DNA from: Pantoea ananatis LMG 2665
GTDB lineage: Bacteria; Pseudomonadota; Gammaproteobacteria; Enterobacterales; Enterobacteriaceae
Assembly: GCF_000710035.2 (NCBI RefSeq)
Contig: NZ_JMJJ01000005.1
Span: 1,054,001 to 1,118,000 of the forward strand
Direction: 5' to 3'
DNA length: 64,000 nt
Shown: positions 10,065 through 19,066 of the stretch, piece after piece
Numbering within the stretch: the first letter of the stretch is position 1
Layout of the letters: every line of letters starts with the position of its first letter
Notes under the pieces: generated by a model
Databases searched by the model: none
Seen by the model: only the letters and a program-made list of their open reading frames with translations
Told to the model about the DNA's origin: nothing
Position numbers and translations under genes: made by a program

Positions 10065-10744
10065 TACAGTTTTTTCTCCCATGCGCCTTCATCAAATCCG
10101 GCTATGTATTCATTTTCGAGATCAAAACCAAAGAACTGATTTCCAGCCGATGGAGTAAGTATTGAAGGGGTTTGAATATCGCCAGCCCAGACGCCAGCGG
10201 CTTTAACCGTCAAGTAGCCTTGTTTAATTGCAGATATGAGTTCCAGCGAGACATTACTGATATCGGTTTCCGGGAATACCCAGACGGATATCGTCATGTC
10301 CTGATTATCGACGATTTGCATTTTCAGCCCGGAACCGGACAGCGCCGTATTAAGGATGGGAGGCAGTGTTTCGTTCTGGCCATTCCAGTTATTGATAGCG
10401 ATTTTGGCTTTCAGAATGACGCGGTACACATCATCACTGAGGCTTGTAAAACCTGCATCCGGGTCAAACGGTCCCTGCCAGACACCCTGATCCCACCCAA
10501 GCCCGTCCGTGTCGAATGAAAAGTAAATACCGGAAATAGGCTGACTGACAATGCGAGACCGGCCAATCCATTCCCCGAGGATATCCAGCTGCTTTCCAAC
10601 AGCTGTTTCGATATCGAAGGCTGTAAGCAATCCGTTCAGGGCTGTAGATACATCGGTGAATGGACGTGTCGAAAGGTCTACATGGGCAACAAACTTAGGC
10701 TTTCCGGCGTGATAGTTGGTAATCAGATCGGTGTACTTGCTCAT
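10064..10744 (-). CDS. DUF2612-type baseplate/tail protein
   Basis: 226 residues (start MSKYTDLITNYHAGKPKF). The N-terminal region FTDVSTALNGLLTAFDIETAVGKQLDILGEWIGRSR is characteristic of the DUF2612 family found between the J-like wedge protein and the fibre in contractile-tail phages. It is probably the connector between the baseplate wedge and the fibre (the tail protein I position). ATGA overlap with the J-like gene indicates coupling. The exact role is inferred from position. Confidence 0.8.
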   Translation of the reverse strand: MSKYTDLITNYHAGKPKFVAHVDLSTRPFTDVSTALNGLLTAFDIETAVGKQLDILGEWIGRSRIVSQPISGIYFSFDTDGLGWDQGVWQGPFDPDAGFTSLSDDVYRVILKAKIAINNWNGQNETLPPILNTALSGSGLKMQIVDNQDMTISVWVFPETDISNVSLELISAIKQGYLTVKAAGVWAGDIQTPSILTPSAGNQFFGFDLENEYIAGFDEGAWEKKL

Positions 10745-11940
10745 GACGTCACCGTAATCGCGATGTTGTCCACTGAGCACGTTACGGCCTCGTTATAGGC
10801 AGTGATGATGTTGGCGGCAGTCACGCCACCAGCAGTCCGCCCGATCTGGAGACTGTTAATGTCATAATACCGGCTTTCACCGCCGCTCATCACACCCAGG
10901 TTAGCAGGGGAATACACACGGGAAAGCAGTACATCATCACCAATGGAAAGCGAGTTAATGTAAGCCGCTATCGCCGTTTTTATGTCGTTCCCTACCTGAG
11001 TTGTGTACCCAGTGAAAACCTTGAGCGTGATTGCCACGAATACAGGCACCGGCGAAGGTCTGGAAAAATAAATCGTGTGTGGATTCCCCCAAAAGTCCGG
11101 TACCAGAACGGATGTGCTACCGAACGTAGAAACCCCCTGTCCTTTCTTTCCGACGATAGTCTGGGCGATTGCGGTGACGTCTCCACCATCGACAATGGCT
11201 GCGACCGAATGCGGCGGAAGGCCGTTTGCATCCTGACTTCCTGTGTCATTTTCATAGAGCTTGTGACGTGTCACACCCGCCACGTTTGCTATTGCCCCGT
11301 CCAGCGCGGCGAAAGGGGTGAGAGATGGCAGCGCTACGCTCTGACTCTGGCGGATCCGCAGTGCTGAATCCTGCTCCATAGCTGTGCCTACTGTAGCCGC
11401 TGACGGGTTGGTAACAGATGTCCAGCCGCGAGTTGGCGTGTTTATCTGGTTCACTGTTCCCGGCATCGCCGCAACTGCACCAGGCGTCGAGCAAGTAGCA
11501 GTAACTGTAACCTGACCTCCCGGCTGTATTGTGACCGAGGCTGGCAAATTCCAGATGATGTTATTCGAATCCCTTACTGAGCCATTGGTGATGGTCTGGC
11601 CGGCAGTGCCGATACAGACCAAATCCACCACAGAACGCGTCTCACCATTGCGGCCAATACCGTTTATTTTGACATTACGTGTAAGTGCGTCGCTCATGGC
11701 TGTTGACGGGGAAAACGAGTTGTAAACCTGAATCGCTGTATTGTTGGCGTCATGGATGGCCAGCGCCACCAGCGCAACCATTTGCCCATCCTTACTGTCT
11801 GGATCAAGATAAGAATCCGCACCATATATCTGCAGAAAATAGCCGGTAATTGACGACAGGATTGTCTGGTAATCAGGCGCGCTGATCCCCTGGGCGTTTA
11901 CCGTTGCCGATAAACCCAGCGTGTCTAAGTTGAGAGCCAT
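10741..11940 (-). CDS. Baseplate J-like wedge protein
   Basis: 399 residues, baseplate_J/gp47 family. The N-terminal segment (TILSSITGYFLQIYGADSYLDPDSKDGQMVA) and the central conserved part with MEQDSALRIRQSQS, then PHSVAAIVDGGD are family hallmarks. It builds the wedges of the hexagonal baseplate of contractile tails. It overlaps its neighbours by 1 to 4 bp on both sides, within a tightly packed tail operon. Confidence 0.9.
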   Translation of the reverse strand: MALNLDTLGLSATVNAQGISAPDYQTILSSITGYFLQIYGADSYLDPDSKDGQMVALVALAIHDANNTAIQVYNSFSPSTAMSDALTRNVKINGIGRNGETRSVVDLVCIGTAGQTITNGSVRDSNNIIWNLPASVTIQPGGQVTVTATCSTPGAVAAMPGTVNQINTPTRGWTSVTNPSAATVGTAMEQDSALRIRQSQSVALPSLTPFAALDGAIANVAGVTRHKLYENDTGSQDANGLPPHSVAAIVDGGDVTAIAQTIVGKKGQGVSTFGSTSVLVPDFWGNPHTIYFSRPSPVPVFVAITLKVFTGYTTQVGNDIKTAIAAYINSLSIGDDVLLSRVYSPANLGVMSGGESRYYDINSLQIGRTAGGVTAANIITAYNEAVTCSVDNIAITVTS

Positions 11941-12293
11941 TACGCCTCGCTGTTAACGGTCGTTGTCCCGTAGATGGTGTCGATCGTCGCCGTGAACGTC
12001 ACCCGGCGCGTTTTGGTGTTGAGGTCAGTGTTGAAGGAGATAATTGATTTAACGCCCTGCGTCTCAAGGATGCGCTGGCGTATAGCAAGGTTGTAGGTTT
12101 CTGGCTTCTGCTTTCCGAGCACAGACTGAATCCATGGCGTTCCCGATGTTGTATCGAGAAACCACTGACCGTACCAGAGTAAAAACCGCGTTTTAATCGC
12201 CTGAGCGACCGTTTCGGGCGAGTTTATCAGCCAGGTATCATCACCCTGGCCGAACGTATAATCACCGTCATTATCTTCGCGCCGGTATCTCAT
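11940..12293 (-). CDS. gp46/W-like baseplate wedge protein
   Basis: 117 residues. The pattern (DTWLINSPETVAQAIKTRFLLWYGQWFLDTTSGTPW, then RQRILETQGV) matches the small gp46/GPW-like baseplate proteins encoded just upstream of J-like proteins. It probably joins the wedge to the central hub. Its ATG overlaps the 3' end of the spike gene, and its stop overlaps the ATG of the J-like gene. Confidence 0.8.
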   Translation of the reverse strand: MRYRREDNDGDYTFGQGDDTWLINSPETVAQAIKTRFLLWYGQWFLDTTSGTPWIQSVLGKQKPETYNLAIRQRILETQGVKSIISFNTDLNTKTRRVTFTATIDTIYGTTTVNSEA

Positions 12294-12946
12294 TGCGGGC
12301 CGCCTGTCTGACTGCTTCCTGACTGCACGCCACTGTGAACGTGTCCGGTCTGGCTGATGCCCTTCGCCACCTGGTCACCGGTTGATGTCACGGTACCGTT
12401 AACCTGAACGTTGCCGTTCACTGTAAGCAGTGGTGTGGTGATGTTCACGTTTCCGCCCTGCATCAGTTCGATAAAACTGCTGCCATCGTCGGTGCGAACC
12501 TGAACAGACGTAGTGCTGATACCCGATATTTTCTGCGCCTGTGACTGTGGGCCAACAAAAGCAAAGGCATCGGATAAATCATGCTGACGCGGATCGACAG
12601 GATCCTGAACACCACCGTTCTGCCACCAGAAATCGATACAGCGATCGGAAAACACCACCAAGCATTCGTCGCCGGCTTTCACCGGAAACGTGATAGTGCA
12701 TCCGCCGCCGCGTGGGAAAATTACAGGAATGTCCACCAGCACCGGCAACGGTGCCGATTTAAATTTGCCTAGATCGTCTGCCACCTGACCTTTCAGCGCG
12801 GGCTGTACGCTGCACGTGCATGCAATCGGGTCGAATGATTCGATGATTCCAGGCATGGAGACGCGAAGCATTGAAAAGATAGTGTCCGACAGGACTTTCA
12901 TCGCCTGCTCTTCACCACCGGCCAGAGACTGAGGGGTTACCGCCAT
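12290..12946 (-). CDS. Gp138-type baseplate spike/assembly protein
   Basis: 218 residues from the ATG at 12946, which has GGAG upstream. The N-terminal OB-like domain (PGIIESFDPIACTCSVQPALKG, then PVIFPRGGGCTITFPVKAGDECLVVFSDR) is typical of the Gp138 N-domain. The C-terminal third is repetitive beta structure (MQGGNVNITTPLLTVNGNVQVNGTV), expected for a membrane-piercing spike. It ends in a histidine-containing tip (GHVHSG). It begins just after the terminator of the accessory cassette upstream. Confidence 0.85.
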   Translation of the reverse strand: MAVTPQSLAGGEEQAMKVLSDTIFSMLRVSMPGIIESFDPIACTCSVQPALKGQVADDLGKFKSAPLPVLVDIPVIFPRGGGCTITFPVKAGDECLVVFSDRCIDFWWQNGGVQDPVDPRQHDLSDAFAFVGPQSQAQKISGISTTSVQVRTDDGSSFIELMQGGNVNITTPLLTVNGNVQVNGTVTSTGDQVAKGISQTGHVHSGVQSGSSQTGGPQ

Positions 12947-12963
12947 TTGCTTTTCTCCGGGCA

Positions 12964-12992
12964 TAAAAAAACCCGCCGAAGCGAGTTTTAGA
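12964..12992 (-). terminator. Terminator ending the accessory cassette
   Basis: On the minus strand ACTCGC-TTCG-GCGGGT followed by seven T. It lies between the 171-residue gene and the spike gene. Confidence 0.8.
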
Positions 12993-13011
12993 GTTTATAT
13001 ATTTATTCCAG

Positions 13012-13527
13012 TTAAGGCTTATTTTCTGACTTTAGAATCTCAGCAAGTTCTGGATTATCATTTGCACTTTTTTGGATGTGCTCTTGATATTTTGACTGAG
13101 CTGATCTTTTCACGTCTTTTGCATTACCAAAATCTGTTGATATAATATCAATATAATCTTGTATAGCTTGCTCTAACTGTTTCTTGAGGTCGTCAATTTT
13201 TACTTGCGATATTACACCATCATATTCTTTAATTTGCTTCTTTAAGGCTTCTTGATGGTTTTTGTTAATTCGGATAAGTTCCCTATTAGCCGAACCAAGA
13301 CTCCATTTAAAACCTATTGATTTAATCTTATGAGAAATTAACATTCCAGCACTAGGAAGAATGCCAAATAAAAATATTTTTAACCCAGAAAAATCAGCAG
13401 AAACAAAGGGAAGGTGCCCATCCCAACCTGTTAAATATATTGTGATTGCACCCGTAATCGCTCCAGCGGCTACGTTAGATAGTAAAGGAACGTTCCCGGA
13501 ACTGTTTTTAGCAGCATCACTGGTCAT
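13012..13527 (-). CDS. Membrane protein with coiled coil (accessory cassette, gene 3)
   Basis: 171 residues, not recognised. Two hydrophobic segments (about residues 18-33 and 46-65, the second GLKIFLFGILPSAGMLI) are followed by a charged, coiled-coil-prone part (NHQEALKKQIKEYDGVISQVKIDDLKKQLEQ). The ATG overlaps the TGA of the preceding 80-residue gene (ATGA), so both are likely co-translated. Base composition is AT-rich relative to the tail genes. It is last in a promoter-to-terminator cassette; superinfection exclusion or another lysogenic function is a hypothesis only. Confidence 0.7.
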   Translation of the reverse strand: MTSDAAKNSSGNVPLLSNVAAGAITGAITIYLTGWDGHLPFVSADFSGLKIFLFGILPSAGMLISHKIKSIGFKWSLGSANRELIRINKNHQEALKKQIKEYDGVISQVKIDDLKKQLEQAIQDYIDIISTDFGNAKDVKRSAQSKYQEHIQKSANDNPELAEILKSENKP

Positions 13528-13766
13528 TTTGCTTCCCGAACTTTTCGCCCTGCACGGATCGCGTCCATCGCTACAAGGTAAAACTGATTGTCAGAGGAAA
13601 CATCAACGATTTCGACTCTTGAAACACCTTCTTCATCTTGAAACTCTATCTCAACGCGATGCCTAGGCATGAGCATGAAGCGTAGTCTGTCGAAGATAAT
13701 GCAAAAAACCCAATAAAAAACAGGGAGAAGTGAAAAAAAAGCTAACCAGATTGCAACAGTCAACAT
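13524..13766 (-). CDS. Small single-pass membrane protein (accessory cassette, gene 2)
   Basis: 80 residues, not recognised. An N-terminal transmembrane helix (residues 3-24, VAIWLAFFSLLPVFYWVFCIIF) is followed by a basic stretch and a beta-rich soluble part (RVEIEFQDEEGVSRVEIVDV). The start has a G-rich Shine-Dalgarno (GGGGGGGTG) a few bases upstream. It overlaps the following gene by 4 bp. Confidence 0.65.
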   Translation of the reverse strand: MLTVAIWLAFFSLLPVFYWVFCIIFDRLRFMLMPRHRVEIEFQDEEGVSRVEIVDVSSDNQFYLVAMDAIRAGRKVREAK

Positions 13767-13790
13767 AGCACCCCCCCCCGCTCAAAACAC

Positions 13791-14660
13791 TTAAAAATCG
13801 GTATGTACTTTATCAACTATGTAACTTTTGTCTAGAGAATTCAAGTTCTCTCTAATAATGAGGTCAACTATATAGGCATTACTAAAGATGCCCGGTTCCC
13901 TACCTGTGCGGACTCGTTCTAGGAATTCTATGTCTTCAATTGAAGCCAATACTGCTTCGCCATTGAAATCAATGCGCCAACTCCAGCCTTTGTCGCTATG
14001 AACGGTAAGAAAAGTTATTGGAACCTCTCTGTTAACTCTCTCAACCAAAATTTTTTCAACTGGCAGGCTTTTGTATCGGAAATTATCCTTTTCACTTTCA
14101 TCTATAGTTATTAAAGAATGACCAGTTTTATTTTGAATTTTAAACGAGGTATACCCTGCCTTTTGCAAAGGTTTATAAATCAGCTTAGATAATGACTTCC
14201 TGATTGATGTAGAAGAAAGTAAAAACCGAAAATATGATGGAGCAATCATTTCTTCTCCATCATCTAGAATAATTCTACAATCACCTTCCGGTGTAAGAAT
14301 CATCCTTCTAATTTGGCGACCTTCAATTTGGTTCAATATATCTAGTAATGTTCGCCCTGCCGCAGCCACTGCCGTACCTGTTAAACCAATGACTGCCAAG
14401 ATGTTTAAGTGTTCAACAGGATTTTGGATAACGTCAATTACATATTCAAATGAGCCTTCCTGAAAAGGCATGACATCTACACTGAACTCTTCACTCGTGC
14501 CATTAACAACTAAGTTGACCTCTTGCAGAAGACTATTTAACCCCTGAAGTGATTCCGCTAAAACATCTAAATCAATTCGATGATCTAATAATGCAGGTCC
14601 ATCGTATTTTATTACCAGTTCTTCAGAGTAATTTTCTGATATAGTTTGTTTTTGGTCCAT
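13791..14660 (-). CDS. Uncharacterised 289-residue protein (accessory cassette, gene 1)
   Basis: Not recognised. Mostly soluble, with an acidic N-terminal beta/alpha part (EELVIKYDGPALLDHRIDLDVLAESLQGLN), a Gly/Ala-rich hydrophobic segment around residues 88-103 (ILAVIGLTGTAVAAAG), and a C-terminal half with several strands ending near SYIVDKVHTDF. It is the first gene after a candidate promoter at 14698-14725, and its composition is AT-rich. The one hydrophobic segment might allow membrane association together with the two small membrane proteins encoded downstream. Confidence 0.7.
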   Translation of the reverse strand: MDQKQTISENYSEELVIKYDGPALLDHRIDLDVLAESLQGLNSLLQEVNLVVNGTSEEFSVDVMPFQEGSFEYVIDVIQNPVEHLNILAVIGLTGTAVAAAGRTLLDILNQIEGRQIRRMILTPEGDCRIILDDGEEMIAPSYFRFLLSSTSIRKSLSKLIYKPLQKAGYTSFKIQNKTGHSLITIDESEKDNFRYKSLPVEKILVERVNREVPITFLTVHSDKGWSWRIDFNGEAVLASIEDIEFLERVRTGREPGIFSNAYIVDLIIRENLNSLDKSYIVDKVHTDF

Positions 14661-14697
14661 TTCCGATCCATAGATACATGATTACTGTGTCCAGCTA

Positions 14698-14725
14698 ATA
14701 ATCATGAAACCACAAAAAGTTGCAA
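14698..14725 (-). promoter_or_regulatory. Candidate promoter of the accessory cassette
   Basis: On the minus strand TTGCAA (14725-14720), a 16-bp spacer and GATTAT (14703-14698), 38 bp before the start of the 289-residue gene. Hexamer matches are partial, so this is tentative. Confidence 0.4.
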
Positions 14726-14735
14726 GCTAAATTTA

Positions 14736-15098
14736 TCATTTTTCTTTAAGTAATTTTACGCAATCATAAGTCCCGAACACACGTGGCTGGTCAATGTTGC
14801 TGCGGATCGCCTCGACGTTCAGGATGGCTTTGCCATTTCTCTTAATGTAGTCCATACCGTACCAGCCGGGCGCGTCGCCGCGCTGCACCATCCATTGATA
14901 TTGGATGTTCGAATAGTCTTCTTTCTTACCTAAGAACGTAACCTTTTGGCTTTCTGGCCTGACGTTATTTATGTGCGCAAAACCATCATCACTCGATGAA
15001 ATGGTGAAAGGCCCGCATTGCATTAAAGGCCTTGCCTCGGCGTTTGCATAAGATGAAACCATGAGGACAGCAAGAATCAGACCTCTGAATTTCTTCAC
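14736..15098 (-). CDS. Exported small phage protein
   Basis: 120 residues with a clear signal peptide (MKKFRGLILAVLMVSSYANA, cleavage predicted after ANA or nearby). The mature part has two Cys (QCGPF and TYDCVKL) that could form a disulphide in the periplasm. The ATG overlaps the stop of the hub gene. A secreted protein in the tail operon suggests a lysogenic-conversion or periplasmic role; function unknown. Confidence 0.7.
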   Translation of the reverse strand: MKKFRGLILAVLMVSSYANAEARPLMQCGPFTISSSDDGFAHINNVRPESQKVTFLGKKEDYSNIQYQWMVQRGDAPGWYGMDYIKRNGKAILNVEAIRSNIDQPRVFGTYDCVKLLKEK

Positions 15099-16162
15099 GT
15101 TGAAATACCCTTAGCGATCGAGCTCGAAGTTTGCAAATCAGCCGCACCGCGTGCAAAGCACATCAAATCCATGTACCACGGCTGGCCTCTGGTATCACCA
15201 GTATAATCGATAGCCTTAACGATATACACGCCATCAGCCGCAATACTTGCAGGCTGTTGCAGTGTCCCGTTCACCGACAGGTTGCCGTTCGTATTCACTT
15301 CATCGGCACGGCTGGGCAGTGCTTTAACCTCGTCCGCCGACAGACTCGCCCGGTAAACTGACGCCTGATAAATTTCCACCAACCCGTTTAGCCGGATATT
15401 TGGATTGATGAGACAGCGAACGTTGACGCCAGCGCCCATGGTCTGCTGTGGCATCCCGATCAGGCCCGTATTGCTGTTTAACACAACCGCTTCATGAATG
15501 TATTTGTCGGTAGGCACCATCTGCGCCTGTCCGTCCACCAGCTGCCAGGTAGCGCCGCTCTGCGCGGCCACGTTGTCCATGACATCACGTGTGGACTGAT
15601 AAATTACACGCCCGCGTGGGAATACGGTTGGCGGCATATCTCCGGTAATCCCCTGACTGACGCCGAACGGACTAAAGCTGTCCATGGCAGCAGCATGCAC
15701 ATCCGCAACTGTATAACCGGCTGCAAGGGTTTTAGACACAGTGGCATTCATAAATGCCTGATGTCCGTCGATGGCCTGAATCAGCACCCACGTATCTGTC
15801 GGGTTGTCGCGGCCGGTAATCGTAAAGCGGATGTCGCCACTGAATATTTCACCGAAATTGGTACCGCCCGTCTGGCCAACCTGATCGGCAGAAATCTGGC
15901 TGACATTTCCGACCTGGCTTTCGTCTGCCGTCTGAGCAAGACCATCATAGCCCGCGATGATTTTAATTTTCGCAAACTCTTTACCCAGTATTCGCGAGCT
16001 GGTGTCTTTTGACAGGTTGTAGATCCGCACCATTGCCACACGTGGCCAGCGCGTGTCTGTCCAGGTGATGTTAAATACGACCTTGAAATCACTGAGGCTT
16101 ATGCCCTGCCCGTTTTCAGACAGGATCTGCAACTCGAAATGACGCATCCAGTTTTGTGACAT
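15095..16162 (-). CDS. Tail/baseplate hub protein
   Basis: 355 residues. The N-terminal part (MRHFELQILSENGQGISLSDFKVVFNITWTDTRWPRVAMVRIYNLS) resembles hub proteins of contractile-tail phages. It lies between the plug-like 101-residue gene and the spike module, the place of the gp27/gpD-type hub that carries the spike. A protease-like or lysozyme domain is not evident. Assignment is by position and N-terminal pattern. Confidence 0.75.
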   Translation of the reverse strand: MSQNWMRHFELQILSENGQGISLSDFKVVFNITWTDTRWPRVAMVRIYNLSKDTSSRILGKEFAKIKIIAGYDGLAQTADESQVGNVSQISADQVGQTGGTNFGEIFSGDIRFTITGRDNPTDTWVLIQAIDGHQAFMNATVSKTLAAGYTVADVHAAAMDSFSPFGVSQGITGDMPPTVFPRGRVIYQSTRDVMDNVAAQSGATWQLVDGQAQMVPTDKYIHEAVVLNSNTGLIGMPQQTMGAGVNVRCLINPNIRLNGLVEIYQASVYRASLSADEVKALPSRADEVNTNGNLSVNGTLQQPASIAADGVYIVKAIDYTGDTRGQPWYMDLMCFARGAADLQTSSSIAKGIST

Positions 16163-16164
16163 GG

Positions 16165-16470
16165 TTACCCCGTGACGACAAGTAAATGGCTTTTAATGCC
16201 CAGGTCGGTTTTAGTTGGATAGTCCTGACCGGGGTCATCACAGACCACAACCAGGCCAAAGCCGAGATTAAGATAAGCGTATTGCGAAAGAAGGTTGGTC
16301 CCGGTCACCAGTGGAATGTCCGAAACGACTGGCGCACCGCTGCCGTCCATCAAATCGACAACCCATCCAGCGCTGTCGCGCCATAGAGAGCGGATTTGAT
16401 AGCTCACACCATTAATGTCAGTGCTAAACTGCTGATTATCCGGGGAAAGCGGGATTTCGTTAGCCTGCAT
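16165..16470 (-). CDS. Baseplate plug-like protein
   Basis: 101 residues, a compact beta-rich protein (INGVSYQIRSLWRDSAGWVVDLMDGSGAPVV). It lies between the Dit-like and hub genes, where related minimal myoviruses encode a baseplate plug (the DUF6983-type family). It stops 2 bp before the hub start. The family call is from length, pattern and gene order. Confidence 0.6.
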   Translation of the reverse strand: MQANEIPLSPDNQQFSTDINGVSYQIRSLWRDSAGWVVDLMDGSGAPVVSDIPLVTGTNLLSQYAYLNLGFGLVVVCDDPGQDYPTKTDLGIKSHLLVVTG

Positions 16471-16478
16471 TGCTCCCC

Positions 16479-17045
16479 CTAAAAGAGACCGGCTATAGAA
16501 GAAAGAAGCGACTGATTAACCGGCTTTGACGATTTAACACCAGAGTTCTGGACAGCGGACGTGCTAACGCCCTGACTCATATCAGCTTTGTCCGCCACTG
16601 AAATGGTTTTAGTGGACGTGATCAACACCTCGCGCAACGTCAGCGTCGCTGATAAGACGTTTTCGGTCTGTTTATCAGTGATGACCTCCAGCACCTTGAT
16701 CAGCATGTTGTTATAAATGCGCTTGCCCGTTGTGACGCTGAACGGCACCCGGCTGCGCTGCAGCGTCAGCAACTCGGCGTAAACCTCTTTGGGGCTAAGG
16801 CCAATGCTGAGGCCAACGGGCGACAGGTTGACCAAATCCAGCAGAGAACCGCCCCCGGCAAACCCCACCTCCATGACAACCTCAGAAGGCCGGCGAAAAG
16901 CATGATCGGCTACCGGGGCTTTATCCTCGACGGGGTGTTCCGTAATTTCCAGCGTGTCGCTGTGCTTTTCGCTCACTACCACATCGGGGATCATCATCCC
17001 TATTTTTCGACTCTGCAGAGAAAACAGCGTTGATAAAATATCCAT
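16479..17045 (-). CDS. Dit-like tail/baseplate protein
   Basis: 188 residues. DVVVSEKHSDTLEITEHPVEDKAPVADHAFRRP is the typical N-terminal segment of Dit-like proteins, followed by RIYNNMLIKVLEVITDKQTENVLSATLTLREV. These proteins form the ring joining tail tube to baseplate hub. It follows the tape-measure gene directly (1-bp overlap of start and stop). Confidence 0.8.
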   Translation of the reverse strand: MDILSTLFSLQSRKIGMMIPDVVVSEKHSDTLEITEHPVEDKAPVADHAFRRPSEVVMEVGFAGGGSLLDLVNLSPVGLSIGLSPKEVYAELLTLQRSRVPFSVTTGKRIYNNMLIKVLEVITDKQTENVLSATLTLREVLITSTKTISVADKADMSQGVSTSAVQNSGVKSSKPVNQSLLSSIAGLF

Positions 17046-19066
17046 TAACGCGGCCCCGTTGATAATGTCTGGCTTAAACGAGAATTGACGGACGTCTGCT
17101 GATCAGCAACGGCTTTACCTGCCAGCGCCGGATCGGTCACACCATGAATATAAATGTTTGTTTCCTGGCTGACCTGGGCGCCACCAGACGGCATATTGCT
17201 CATCACACGTGGAATGTAATTACGGGTTTCCTCGGGTAAAAGCGCCATGCCGTGCTTCTGCACATTGCCGATCCCCCAGTTATACGACGCCAGCGCTTTG
17301 CTGAGGTCGCCGCCGTTGGATTTGAGCAACTGCGAAAGGTATTTAGCCGCGGCCTGTGCTGACTTCATCGGGTCGAACGCTTCACCGTTCCGCAAACCCA
17401 AATCTCTGGAAGTTCCGGGCATTAACTGGAAAAGCCCCTCTGCACCCGCACCAGACATCGCCATAGGGTCACCAGACGATTCCGCGATTGCCACGCTGCG
17501 CAGCAAACCTTCGGGCAGTCGGTATAGCTGTTCCAGGCGCTGTAAGGCCGGTTGCATCCAGCCAAGCAAAGCCGCTCCCGCCTTTGTCGGCTGCGGTCGC
17601 TTTACGGTCCCGTAGGCGTCATAAGCGTTCGTCGCACCATTGGTACCGGAAATTCCGGCCCACCAGGAATAAGCCTGATTCAGAAGCCCGTCAGCCTGCC
17701 CAAGCAGACCGCCAGTGCTGCTACCCTGATTCTGGTTCATTCGGTCAATCAGATATTGCCCGACGCTTTTACCCTGGCTTTTTGCTTCTTCCTGCGTTTT
17801 CCCGATTTTGTCCCAGGCGCTGACTGCCGCAATGGCTGCAAGTAAGGGTGAAAATCCTTTACTGACACGCGCAATTCCGGTGAGCATCCGCAAAGCCCAG
17901 CTACCGGCAACAAATACCGCCAGCACCTCGAATGCATTTTGCAGACCACCCACGCCGCCCGTCATATCCAGCAGAGTGTCTTTTATCCACTTCATTGCTG
18001 AAATGGCTTTATTAATCGATGGCTCCCACTGGCTCCAGTCAATCAGGCTTTTACCGCCCTCTTTCCATGTCCGGTAATCGTCATAAAGCAGCGCCAGCGT
18101 ACCAATAAGCATGGTCACCATTCCGATTGGTGACCTCATGAAAGCGCTGTTAAGGATCCGCCAGGCCATGATCAATCCACCCAGCGTGGCTATTAATCCC
18201 TTTGTTGCTCTGTCGAGCGAGCCCCACCACTCTTTAATGTCACCAGCAGCCTGAATGAGCCTGAAAACAACACGCCCTATCACGTCAGCTAGCCACAGTA
18301 TGCCTTTAACGCCACTGGTGATGGCCTGCTCTATTTTCGGGAAGTTATCGATGACCTGTTTGCGCAGGTTATCAATGGAACCCGCCAGGCCTTCACTGAG
18401 GCTGGAACCGATTTTATCCCGTGCCATCGATGCCATCTGGCCGAATGAACGCAGGGATGTCATAAAGCGGTTAGAACTGACAGCAGCCTGATCGGCGTTG
18501 AAGCCGATCGCCTTCGCCATCTGCGCATACTGCGCACTGAACTGGCCCACGCCACGGCGCATGGCCAGCAACGTGTTTTCATCAATGCCCAGCATCTGGG
18601 CATACTGGTTCGCCCGGTAATAAGGCATGTTGCGTAGCTTGTCGCCCACACCCGTGAAAATGCTGGCCATGTCGCGCATATTGCCGCTGGCATCGCGGGT
18701 CTGCACGCCGAGACGATTGAGAAACCCCTCAGCGCCGGGGCTGTTACGCATGAAACGCGCCAGGCTCTCCAGCGATGACCGGGCCCCCTCTGCGGTACCG
18801 CCCAGCTGTGAAACGGCATAGCCAATCTGCTGTATCCCTGCGACCGTCGCGCCCGTGCGCTGGGATGACCAGTAAAGCTGATCGAGGCCGCTGGCAATCT
18901 TCGCTGTATAGGCGAGAATGGAGAGCGCCGCCCCTTCTACCGCCGCGCCCATTTTTACAACCTGCAGCGTGGTACCGGCCACAACGGCATTAAATTTACG
19001 TGAACCGGCCTCATCAACCTGAAAGCCCAGGCTGACCAGAAAATCCTTAATGGTTTCGGCATTCAT
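17045..19066 (-). CDS. Tail tape measure protein with lytic transglycosylase domain
   Basis: 673 residues. The N-terminal 300 residues are helical with Gly/Ala-rich amphipathic stretches, and there is a hydrophobic zone at about 285-335 (LIATLGGLIMAWRILNSAF). The C-terminal part from about residue 510 is an SLT-type transglycosylase, with EGLLRSVAIAESSGDP (catalytic Glu in AES), GAEGLFQLMPGT and ALASYNWGIGNV. The protein sets tail length and probably cuts a local hole in peptidoglycan during DNA entry. Confidence 0.9.
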   Translation of the reverse strand: MNAETIKDFLVSLGFQVDEAGSRKFNAVVAGTTLQVVKMGAAVEGAALSILAYTAKIASGLDQLYWSSQRTGATVAGIQQIGYAVSQLGGTAEGARSSLESLARFMRNSPGAEGFLNRLGVQTRDASGNMRDMASIFTGVGDKLRNMPYYRANQYAQMLGIDENTLLAMRRGVGQFSAQYAQMAKAIGFNADQAAVSSNRFMTSLRSFGQMASMARDKIGSSLSEGLAGSIDNLRKQVIDNFPKIEQAITSGVKGILWLADVIGRVVFRLIQAAGDIKEWWGSLDRATKGLIATLGGLIMAWRILNSAFMRSPIGMVTMLIGTLALLYDDYRTWKEGGKSLIDWSQWEPSINKAISAMKWIKDTLLDMTGGVGGLQNAFEVLAVFVAGSWALRMLTGIARVSKGFSPLLAAIAAVSAWDKIGKTQEEAKSQGKSVGQYLIDRMNQNQGSSTGGLLGQADGLLNQAYSWWAGISGTNGATNAYDAYGTVKRPQPTKAGAALLGWMQPALQRLEQLYRLPEGLLRSVAIAESSGDPMAMSGAGAEGLFQLMPGTSRDLGLRNGEAFDPMKSAQAAAKYLSQLLKSNGGDLSKALASYNWGIGNVQKHGMALLPEETRNYIPRVMSNMPSGGAQVSQETNIYIHGVTDPALAGKAVADQQTSVNSRLSQTLSTGPR

